The notes beneath the pieces were generated by a model. That model made no database searches. It was not told the DNA's origin and saw only the letters and a program-made list of their open reading frames with translations. Of a DNA stretch of 14,331 nucleotides, positions 7,265 to 13,240 are shown piece by piece; within the stretch, counting starts at the first letter, position 1; every line of letters starts with the position of its first letter. The position numbers and the translations under genes are program-made. The DNA comes from JBFIHZ01 sp041601535. Its GTDB lineage: Bacteria > Pseudomonadota > Gammaproteobacteria > Xanthomonadales > SZUA-36. Location of the stretch: NCBI GenBank assembly GCA_041601535.1, contig JBFIHZ010000069.1:1-14331 (forward strand), in the 5' to 3' direction.

Positions 7265-7655
7265 GAAAACCAAGCCTGTCTGATTGAGCCGAATGGAAGG
7301 GATTGTGCCACTCTGGAGCACCTGTTGGGCCTCTCACCAGGCCCATCGCTGGGCCATGATGCCATTACTGGCGTGACGCATACAAACGCGCCTGCTGGCC
7401 GGCCGCTGTGGGCGGCAAGTGAGCAGCACGCGGTCGCTTCACCCGCATCAGTGGAGTTTGACCACGGCTGCCAGTCACTGTTCCACGCTACCTGCTCTTC
7501 TATAACAGCGGGCAGGGGCCGTTGACCCCAACCAAACCGTCACCGCGGCCTGGGGTACTGGCCGCCGGCATCCGGGCAATCGTCCGCCGGGCAAGACACA
7601 TGGCCCATGGAATTGGCCTTGCCCTGAATTTCACCGGGCAAATGAATCAACACAT
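7265..7655. other. Leader/intergenic region between tatT and dctP with paired alternative hairpins
   Basis: Nearly 400 bp lie between the tatT stop and the chosen dctP ATG, long for a cluster otherwise packed within a few nt. I see no convincing gene on either strand. The part next to dctP holds two perfect hairpins that share one arm (7326-7355). The part next to tatT holds three copies of CCGGGCAA (7572-7579, 7587-7594, 7634-7641) and a 6-bp hairpin, TTGCCC/GGGCAA (7619-7641), without a T-tract. A promoter for dctPQM probably lies here, but no hexamer pair is good enough to call. Confidence 0.5.
7326..7355 (-). promoter_or_regulatory. Mutually exclusive hairpins in the dctP 5' leader (candidate attenuator or start-site control)
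   Basis: On the minus strand GGCCCA-GCGA-TGGGCC (7355-7340) and TGGGCCT-GGTGAG-AGGCCCA (7345-7326) are both perfect stems and compete for the same TGGGCC arm (7345-7340). The second loop and its right arm contain GAGAGG, the ribosome-site-like sequence of the upstream GTG at 7321. This resembles a switchable leader. No T-tract follows, so if it regulates anything, translation initiation is more likely than termination. Confidence 0.35.
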
Positions 7656-8558
7656 TTAAAAATACTCATCGGCACTTTCCAGCAACAGGCTGGCTTCATC
7701 CTGGGCCAGGGTATTGAACAAGGTGTAGCCACGCTGTACCGGATCTGCAGCCAGCACCTCGTGTAGCAGGCGGTCGTGCAGTTCACGGTCGTACAAAGTT
7801 CGCGCGTAATAACGAGCGAAATCGACCTTGATGGACAGGTCCTGCTCCGATGAAAGTTCAATGGCGCGTTCAAAATGGGCCAGGCCGGACTCAAAATCCC
7901 CGCCCAGTGCAGGCGGCCGGATGGTATTGAGCACGCCCAGCAGGTGTTCCACCCGCGCCTGCTCGTAACTGCCTTCCAGTGCCTGTACCCGCAACAGCGT
8001 CGCTTCAACCTGCGGCAGTTGTGCCAGCGCGGAGAAATCACTGCTATGGGCACGAATATAGGCAATCCAGCTCAGGCCGAAGGTGTACAGGGCACTGACG
8101 TCTTTTGGCCGCAGGCGGGTCAGGCGCTGTTCAAACTCCGCGAATGGCAGATCCTGCATGCCACAGCCCACCGGGTTGGCCGCGCACAGGGCCCGCTGCC
8201 CATAAGTGCGGGCGCGGCTGGTCAGCTTTTGCGCCCGCCTGGGCTCATCCACGAACACCACGCCATAAGCGGCGTACAGTTCAGCAGCAGCCGCCAGTAC
8301 CTGTTCATTTTGCGGCGACCCTTCAACGAAACTGTCCAGCATCAGCAGATAAGCCGGGGCCCCGTCACGCACGATGACCGGGTCATCCTGGTTCATCATC
8401 GCCACCGTCAGATTACCCGCCAGGCCGCTGCCGGCACTGGCAACCACGGTGGCACAGCCTGACAGCAGGGCCAGCAACGCCGGGCAGGCCAACAGCAGCA
8501 TAATCCTGCTGGGCACCACCAGGGATACCTTAATTCGTGTTACCAACATAGCGCACAT
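7656..8558 (-). CDS. tatT: TatT-family TPR lipoprotein of a TPAT-type TRAP transporter
   Basis: The 300-residue product has a signal peptide ending in the lipobox LLSGC (C35), so it is probably a lipid-anchored periplasmic protein. The mature region is helical and TPR-like. It carries family features of the TRAP transporter TatT component: GAPAYLLMLDSFVEGSPQN (66-84), AAAELYAAYGVVFV, the helix pair around RARTYGQRALCA, and the C-terminal stretch ARYYARTLYDRELHDRLLHE. TatT was characterised in Treponema pallidum as a trimeric TPR lipoprotein that binds the TRAP binding protein TatP. Here it precedes dctP, dctQ and dctM in the same direction, as in a TPAT operon. Starts at codons 4 or 20 are also possible; none has a strong Shine-Dalgarno sequence, and M1 is kept by length. 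A terminator upstream means it probably has its own promoter within 8559-8658, which I cannot identify. Confidence 0.85.
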   Translation of the reverse strand: MCAMLVTRIKVSLVVPSRIMLLLACPALLALLSGCATVVASAGSGLAGNLTVAMMNQDDPVIVRDGAPAYLLMLDSFVEGSPQNEQVLAAAAELYAAYGVVFVDEPRRAQKLTSRARTYGQRALCAANPVGCGMQDLPFAEFEQRLTRLRPKDVSALYTFGLSWIAYIRAHSSDFSALAQLPQVEATLLRVQALEGSYEQARVEHLLGVLNTIRPPALGGDFESGLAHFERAIELSSEQDLSIKVDFARYYARTLYDRELHDRLLHEVLAADPVQRGYTLFNTLAQDEASLLLESADEYF

Positions 8559-8658
8559 TCTGACCGTTACCTGGCCACTCCGTTCCAGAAACCGACCGCA
8601 TCAACCCCCGGCGGCCGGTGCGCACACGTATGCCATACCGCCAGCATCCGCGGCTATG

Positions 8659-8685
8659 AAAAATGCCGGCGTGATCCGCCGGCAT
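8659..8685 (-). terminator. Rho-independent terminator of the CsgG-like gene
   Basis: A perfect 9-bp stem (ATGCCGGCG / CGCCGGCAT, 8663-8685) with a 5-nt loop is followed on the minus strand by TTTT (8662-8659). It lies 57 bp after the CsgG-like stop. It separates that transcript from tatT. Confidence 0.8.
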
Positions 8686-8704
8686 CGTATGCACTCAAAC
8701 TCCG

Positions 8705-8728
8705 CGCCAGGTGATCTGCCACCTGGCG
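8705..8728 (-). repeat. Second perfect hairpin between the CsgG-like gene and its terminator
   Basis: CGCCAGGTG (8705-8713) and CACCTGGCG (8720-8728) form a 9-bp perfect stem with a 6-nt loop, 13 bp after the stop. No T-tract follows on either strand. It may stabilise the 3' end of the mRNA or act as a pause hairpin before the true terminator. Confidence 0.6.
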
Positions 8729-8741
8729 GCCCGGTTTCCGC

Positions 8742-9464
8742 TCAGTCCAGGCTGATGGACGATTTGGTTTTTTCGCGGCGGCGGTCATCAGCGGCATCAA
8801 ACTCCGCCAGGCAACCGTCCTGTTTGACCATCGCGCATTCCAGGTATTCGGAGATATAAACCAGTGCTGCGCGGATGGCTTTGCCAGCCGGTGTTTTCTT
8901 CTGGGTGCCGAGGCTGCCGCCAAATCCGCCCCGGTAGGCGCCAAGGCTCATACCGCCACCCGAGCTGGTGCCCTCGATGGTGCGGACGTATTCCAACTCA
9001 CCGGTGGTGCTGTTCATGACCCGCAAATCCACCGCGATATAGGCTTCGGACTTGTTGCCGCCGATGCGGAAGCCTTTATAGCCAATGCCACCACCGGTAC
9101 CGGCGGTGTTTTCCTCATAGGAGGTAACCGTGCCCATCACCAGGTATTGCGCACCGGTCAGCTGACCGATTTGCGCTGCGGTTCCCTGCGCGATGCGCCC
9201 GCTGGCAGCCAGGTCCTGCTCGTTCAGGGCCGCTTCCAGCATATTGCGCTCCACCACATTGAACGCCTTGGTTGCGGCAAGCTCATTGGACAGCATGCCG
9301 GACAGCTCCCAACCCACGCTGGGGCTGTTCCACCAGCTGGTGCTCATGGTTTCATTCTTGAATTCGGCCACGCCGATGGAAATTTTATCCCCCTTGGCGA
9401 ACACCGACCCGGCACACAAGCTGCATGTGATCAATACGGCAATCCAGATTCGGTTCTTGTACAT
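8742..9464 (-). CDS. CsgG/HfaB-family secreted protein (CsgG domain), non-lipoprotein form
   Basis: The product is 240 residues from the ATG at 9462-9464, fixed by AAGGAG 10 nt upstream. The frame continues upstream, but those codons overlap the ribosome site. Residues 1-23 form a signal peptide ending SVFA before KG. The body matches the CsgG domain: ISIGVAEFKNETM (28-40), SGMLSNELAATKAFNVVER (55-73), LTGAQYLVMGTVTSYE (102-117), AYIAVDLRVMNSTTGELEYV (141-160) and AIRAALVYISEYLE. E. coli CsgG is an outer-membrane lipoprotein that assembles a secretion pore for curli; this protein lacks a lipobox Cys. No csgA, csgB, csgE or csgF is nearby, so a curli role is not supported. The acidic-basic tail after 210 (DDRRREKTKSS) is unlike the family core. 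It ends in a good terminator, then tatT follows in the same direction. Many CsgG-domain proteins have no known function. Confidence 0.82.
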   Translation of the reverse strand: MYKNRIWIAVLITCSLCAGSVFAKGDKISIGVAEFKNETMSTSWWNSPSVGWELSGMLSNELAATKAFNVVERNMLEAALNEQDLAASGRIAQGTAAQIGQLTGAQYLVMGTVTSYEENTAGTGGGIGYKGFRIGGNKSEAYIAVDLRVMNSTTGELEYVRTIEGTSSGGGMSLGAYRGGFGGSLGTQKKTPAGKAIRAALVYISEYLECAMVKQDGCLAEFDAADDRRREKTKSSISLD

Positions 9465-9474
9465 TTTTTGGTCT

Positions 9475-9480
9475 CTCCTT
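9475..9480 (-). promoter_or_regulatory. Ribosome binding site of the CsgG-like gene
   Basis: AAGGAG on the minus strand lies 10 nt before the ATG at 9464. It excludes the in-frame upstream start at 9485, which lies before it. Confidence 0.65.
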
Positions 9481-9596
9481 TGCATTTCCAGTTAGTCCGG
9501 GCCAGCGATGCAGCCATCCTGAACCCGTTTTTTCCTGCCCTAAAGTCTCCGGGGCCCTATCACCCCGCCTCAATACTGCAATACAACCCAGACAAT

Positions 9597-9631
9597 AAAA
9601 AGTTAGTGACTGCCACCCTGGCCAATTCACT
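9597..9631 (-). terminator. Probable terminator after the ALDH16 gene
   Basis: On the minus strand AGTGA (9631-9627) pairs with TCACT (9609-9605). An inner GCCA/TGGC stem lies between them, with small internal mismatches. The sequence continues AACTTTTTATT, giving five T at 9601-9597. It starts a few nt after the ALDH stop codon. The stem is interrupted, so this is a moderate call. The rest of 9465-9636 holds the CsgG-like gene's ribosome site; I cannot place its promoter. Confidence 0.5.
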
Positions 9632-9636
9632 CATGC

Positions 9637-12027
9637 TTATTCACCGTAAGGTATCCAGATATTCTTGATCTCGGTGGCTTTGCGTAAAAACACCTCACCT
9701 TCACCCTGGGTGGAATCATACCAGTCATGGTACCGGCCATAATTTACCCAGGTGCGTTTCATGGTGGCGGCTGCATGCTCTTCGATCAGTTTGCTGCCCT
9801 CCGGTGAACCCCAGTACCACAGCCCTTCAATATCGTAATGGCGCGCCAGCACTTCGCTCAACACATCCGGGTTGCCGGTGACGATATTGACCACGCCATT
9901 GGGCAGATCCGAGGTATCCAGCACCTGGTAAAAATCGGTGGCCAGCAAGGCGTAATGCAGCGAAGGCACAACCACCGTGGCATTACCCATGGCGATGGCC
10001 GGCATGACCGTGGACACGAAACCCAGCAGGCCGGCTTCTTCCGGCGCAACAATACCGATCACGCCCAGCGGCTCTTTCATCGCCAGGGTCACGTTTCGGT
10101 GCGGCGTGGCGTGCACCTGGCTATCGTATTTGTCCGACATCGCGGCATAGGTGTAGATGCGGCGGATGCACAGGTCCAGCTCGGCACTGGCGGCGGACTC
10201 GTCCTGGCCACTTAACTGCACGATACGGCGTATGAACTCGTCGCTGCGCGCACTGAGATTTTCGGCGATGAAATACATCACCTGGGCACGGTTATGCGCC
10301 GTCGTGCCACCCCAACCGGTGGCGGCGCGGGCGGCTTCCACCGCGTTGCGGATGTCCTTGCGATTACCTGCCGGGATTTCGGCGATCACATGCCCGCTGG
10401 CATCCAGCGATGCCAGGCTGTAACCACCGTCCGGGCGCACCTGCTTGCCGCCGATATACAGCTTGGCGGTGCGGTCAATGGCGGGTCCATCGTCGTTTGC
10501 CAGCGGGCCAGCCGGTTCCACCCGGGGCAGATGCTGCACCGGCGTGTCGCTCAGTTCGTCTTCCCACAGGGGCTTGACGTATTCGTACAAACCTTCCTTA
10601 CCGCCTTCACGGCCGAAACCGGACTCACGATAGCCGCCGAAACCGGCGGCGGCGTCGAACATGTTGGTGCAGTTCACCCATACCGAACCGGCTTTGACCT
10701 GCGGTGCGATATCCAGCGCCAGGTTGATGTTTTCGGTCCATACACTGGCCGCCAGTCCATAACGGGTGTTGTTGGCCAGCGCCACCGCCTCGGCGGGCGT
10801 GCGAAACGTCATCGACACCAGCACCGGGCCGAAAATCTCCTCCTGCGCCAGTGTGGCGGAGGGTTGCACGTCGGTGAGCAAGGTAGGCGGGTAATAGCTG
10901 CCGGCCTCTGGCATGACGCACTTGGGCTGCCACAGTCCGGCACCCTCTTCCACTCCAAGCTCCACCATCTGGCTGACCCGCTGCAACTGGCTGGGATCGA
11001 TCAGCGCGCCGATATCCACGCTTTTGTCCAGCGAATCGCCCAACACCAGTTTGCTCATGCGTTGGCGGATCTTGTCGTGCAGGCGATCGGCAATGGACTC
11101 CTGTACCAGCAGGCGGGAACCGGCACAGCACACCTGGCCCTGGTTGAACCAGATCGCGTCCACCAGACCTTCCACCACGCCGTCCAGATCCGCGTCTTCA
11201 AACACGATAAACGGAGATTTTCCACCCAGTTCAAGGGTAAGTTTTTTGCCGGTGCCGGCGGTGGCCTTGCGCAGAATGCGGCCAACCTCGGTGGAGCCGG
11301 TAAACGCCAGCTTGCCCACGCCGGGGTGAACCGTCAGCGCCTCACCGGCCTTGTGGTCGCCCAGAACCAGGTTGAAGACACCGGCCGGCAAACCCACCGC
11401 CCGGCAGGTATCAGCAAACAGTGCGGCCGTGGCGGAAGTAAACTCGGCCGGTTTCAACACCACGGTATTGCCCATGGCCAGTGCCGGTGCCACTTTCCAG
11501 GCCAGCATCAACAATGGGAAATTCCACGGAATGATCTGCCCCACCACGCCGACCTGGCGGTAGCCCGGCAATTCGCTGTGCATCACCTGCGCCCAACCGG
11601 CATGGTAGTAGAAATGCCGCGCCACCAGCGGGATATCAATGTCGCGTGACTCGCGGATCGGCTTGCCGTTATCCATGCTTTCCAGCACGGCGAACAAGCG
11701 GCTGTTTTTCTGGATGTGCCGCGCGATCGCGTACAAATACCGCGCCCGGCCATGGCCACCCAGCGCCACCCAGCCCTCCGAAGCACGGCTGGCCGCATTT
11801 ACCGCACGGTCGACATCGGCAGCCACACCATCCGCCACCCGGGCCAACACTTCTCCCGTGGCCGGGTTGTGGGAATCGAAATACTCGCCCGATTCCGGCG
11901 GCGACCAGGCACCGTCAATAAAATGATGCAGGGTGGAATTGTGCGCCTGCAGCCAGTCATTGGCACTGTCCGGACTTTCCGGTGCCGGCCCGTATTCCAT
12001 GGAAGCAAAAATTTCCCGTACTGACAT
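9637..12027 (-). CDS. ALDH16-type aldehyde dehydrogenase with two ALDH domains (second domain inactive)
   Basis: The 796-residue product has two aldehyde dehydrogenase domains, the hallmark of ALDH16; ordinary ALDHs have about 500. Domain 1 (about 30-490) carries the full catalytic set: IIPWNFPLLM with N169, LELGGKSP with E266, GQVCCAGSR with nucleophile C300, and EEIFGPV with E397. Domain 2 (about 520-796) repeats the fold (KEPLGVIGIVAPEE at 651-664, MPAIAMGNATVVVP, GVVNIVTG) but has no GQxC nucleophile. It ends with the aromatic-rich WVNYGRYHDWYDS and IKNIWIPYGE. In characterised bacterial ALDH16 the second domain is structural and helps dimerisation, and the enzyme oxidises aldehydes with NAD+. 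The ATG has a GAGGAAAGGA ribosome site. It lies 65 bp after deoC in the same direction, so acetaldehyde from DeoC is a reasonable substrate, though this is inferred. No signal peptide, so cytosolic. Confidence 0.93.
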   Translation of the reverse strand: MSVREIFASMEYGPAPESPDSANDWLQAHNSTLHHFIDGAWSPPESGEYFDSHNPATGEVLARVADGVAADVDRAVNAASRASEGWVALGGHGRARYLYAIARHIQKNSRLFAVLESMDNGKPIRESRDIDIPLVARHFYYHAGWAQVMHSELPGYRQVGVVGQIIPWNFPLLMLAWKVAPALAMGNTVVLKPAEFTSATAALFADTCRAVGLPAGVFNLVLGDHKAGEALTVHPGVGKLAFTGSTEVGRILRKATAGTGKKLTLELGGKSPFIVFEDADLDGVVEGLVDAIWFNQGQVCCAGSRLLVQESIADRLHDKIRQRMSKLVLGDSLDKSVDIGALIDPSQLQRVSQMVELGVEEGAGLWQPKCVMPEAGSYYPPTLLTDVQPSATLAQEEIFGPVLVSMTFRTPAEAVALANNTRYGLAASVWTENINLALDIAPQVKAGSVWVNCTNMFDAAAGFGGYRESGFGREGGKEGLYEYVKPLWEDELSDTPVQHLPRVEPAGPLANDDGPAIDRTAKLYIGGKQVRPDGGYSLASLDASGHVIAEIPAGNRKDIRNAVEAARAATGWGGTTAHNRAQVMYFIAENLSARSDEFIRRIVQLSGQDESAASAELDLCIRRIYTYAAMSDKYDSQVHATPHRNVTLAMKEPLGVIGIVAPEEAGLLGFVSTVMPAIAMGNATVVVPSLHYALLATDFYQVLDTSDLPNGVVNIVTGNPDVLSEVLARHYDIEGLWYWGSPEGSKLIEEHAAATMKRTWVNYGRYHDWYDSTQGEGEVFLRKATEIKNIWIPYGE

Positions 12028-12092
12028 GGTGTGATTCCTTTCCTCGGTTCAGGCGGCCAGGCCCGTGTGGCATCGCGTTGCAGCAGGCTTCA

Positions 12093-13088
12093 TCAGCTGA
12101 CCGGATGACGGAACTGGGCCGAGTAACTGCCGGTCAGGTGATGCTCCAGTTGACGCTCGATATCACCCAGCAGGCTACTTGCACCAAAACGGAATAAATG
12201 TGGTGTAAGCCAATGATTTCCAAGCTCTTCCTTTATCAAAATAAGATACTCCAGCGCTTCCTTGGCCTTGCCGATACCGCCAGCCGGCTTGTACCCGACC
12301 CAGTGCCCGGTGAGTTCATGATAGTCGCGGATGGCACGCACCATGACCAGGCTGAACGGCAGCGTGGCATTTACGCTCTCCTTGCCGGTACTGGTTTTGA
12401 TGAAGTCTGACCCGGCCATCATGCAGACCCAGCTGGCCTTGGCGACATTGCTCAGCGTGCCCAGCTCACCGGTCGCCAGGATGGCTTTTACGTGCGCATC
12501 ACCACAGGCCTCGCGGTAGGCACTGACTTCATCGTAGAGGCCCTGCCAATCACCGGTAAGCACCTTGGCCCGGCTGATGACAATATCGATTTCACGGGCG
12601 CCGGCCTTGACCGATTCACGCACCTGCGCCAGTTTCAGCGGCAAGGGGATCTGTCCCGCCGGAAATCCGGTGGAAACGGCCGCCACCGGTATGCCGCTGC
12701 CCTTGAGTTCTTCCACCGCGGTTTCAATCAGGTTGTGGTAAACGCACACCGCGGCGGTGGTAATGCCCAGGTCTGCCACGCCCAGCGCCTGCAGGATATC
12801 CTTGCGCACGGGCCGCTTGGCTTTCTGGCACAGGCGCCGGACCTTGCCCGGCGTATCATCCCCGGCCAGGGTGGTCAGGTCGATGCAGGTGATCGCTTTC
12901 AGCAGCCAGGCTGCCTGGTGGTCTTTTTTGATCGAGCGGCGCTTGCCGAAGTTGGCCGCACGGCGCTCCACCGCGCTGCGATTGATGCGCAGGTTACTGA
13001 ACAGCTCGGGGCGGAAGGGCATGCCGGGATTACGTTCCGGTTGCCGTTCGTTGATGGGACGGACGTTGCTGTCAGGCTTGTGCGACAT
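12093..13088 (-). CDS. deoC: Deoxyribose-phosphate aldolase, long eukaryotic-like form
   Basis: This enzyme cleaves 2-deoxy-D-ribose 5-phosphate to glyceraldehyde 3-phosphate and acetaldehyde in the cytosol, in deoxynucleoside catabolism. The 331-residue product carries the class I aldolase set. K231 in FIKTSTGK is the Schiff-base lysine, K267 in GYKPAGGI the second active-site lysine, and D168 in REIDIVISRA the acid/base aspartate (equivalent to E. coli K167, K201 and D102). TGELGTL (206-212) is also conserved. At 331 residues with a roughly 55-residue N-terminal extension it resembles human DERA more than the ~260-residue E. coli DeoC. The extension is basic and Arg/Asn-rich, without a signal peptide. 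The ATG at 13086-13088 has only a weak ribosome site. The gene leads a two-gene unit with the ALDH16 gene and has a recognisable promoter and dyad upstream. Confidence 0.95.
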   Translation of the reverse strand: MSHKPDSNVRPINERQPERNPGMPFRPELFSNLRINRSAVERRAANFGKRRSIKKDHQAAWLLKAITCIDLTTLAGDDTPGKVRRLCQKAKRPVRKDILQALGVADLGITTAAVCVYHNLIETAVEELKGSGIPVAAVSTGFPAGQIPLPLKLAQVRESVKAGAREIDIVISRAKVLTGDWQGLYDEVSAYREACGDAHVKAILATGELGTLSNVAKASWVCMMAGSDFIKTSTGKESVNATLPFSLVMVRAIRDYHELTGHWVGYKPAGGIGKAKEALEYLILIKEELGNHWLTPHLFRFGASSLLGDIERQLEHHLTGSYSAQFRHPVS

Positions 13089-13105
13089 GGTGTATGGCCC
13101 AATAC

Positions 13106-13122
13106 GGTGTCTTCATGACACC
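13106..13122 (-). promoter_or_regulatory. Dyad in the deoC leader, candidate operator or 5' UTR hairpin
   Basis: GGTGTC (13106-13111) and GACACC (13117-13122) are a perfect 6-bp inverted repeat with a 5-nt centre. The dyad starts 2 bp downstream of the proposed -10 box, so it would cover the transcription start. That is a usual place for a repressor site. The regulator is unknown. Confidence 0.45.
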
Positions 13123-13124
13123 AC

Positions 13125-13153
13125 AGTATAGTAGCGATGCCTGTACATGTGCA
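13125..13153 (-). promoter_or_regulatory. Sigma-70-type promoter of deoC-ALDH16
   Basis: On the minus strand -35 TGCACA (13153-13148) is followed by a 17-bp spacer and -10 TATACT (13130-13125). Four of six and five of six positions match consensus. A near-palindrome CTGTACATGTGCAG (13141-13154, six of seven pairs) covers the -35 box and could bind an activator or repressor. The ATG is 36 bp downstream of the -10 box. Confidence 0.55.
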
Positions 13154-13195
13154 GTGGCAAATGACTTTCGGCATCCGCACCCGCGTTTCTGCCTG

Positions 13196-13204
13196 TGGCA
13201 TAAT
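13196..13204 (+). promoter_or_regulatory. Possible extended -10 box of the Asp-box protein gene
   Basis: TGGCATAAT on the plus strand fits an extended -10 element (TGn plus CATAAT). It lies 36 bp before the ATG at 13241. No good -35 box is seen 17 bp upstream, so this is tentative. The 152-bp region 13089-13240 is a divergent promoter region shared with deoC. Confidence 0.3.
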
Positions 13205-13240
13205 CCCCGCCCAACTCAGTATCAAAAAATCGGGAAACCT

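Noticed and set aside
7325..7525. 66-codon plus-strand frame in the tatT-dctP gap
   Set aside because: It has no ribosome site, signal or family resemblance. It overlaps the hairpin leader and is probably chance.
7619..7641. TTGCCC/GGGCAA hairpin as a tatT terminator
   Set aside because: The stem is only 6 bp with an 11-nt loop, and no T-tract follows on the minus strand.
8742..9464. Annotation of the CsgG-like gene as curli gene csgG
   Set aside because: No lipobox is seen and no csgA, csgB, csgE or csgF gene lies nearby. Only the domain family is supported.
10294..11649. 451-codon open frame on the plus strand inside the ALDH16 gene
   Set aside because: It is antisense to a gene with a complete catalytic motif set. 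Its translation is His/Gln/Gly-rich low-quality sequence with no recognisable domain, as expected from the GC-rich opposite strand.
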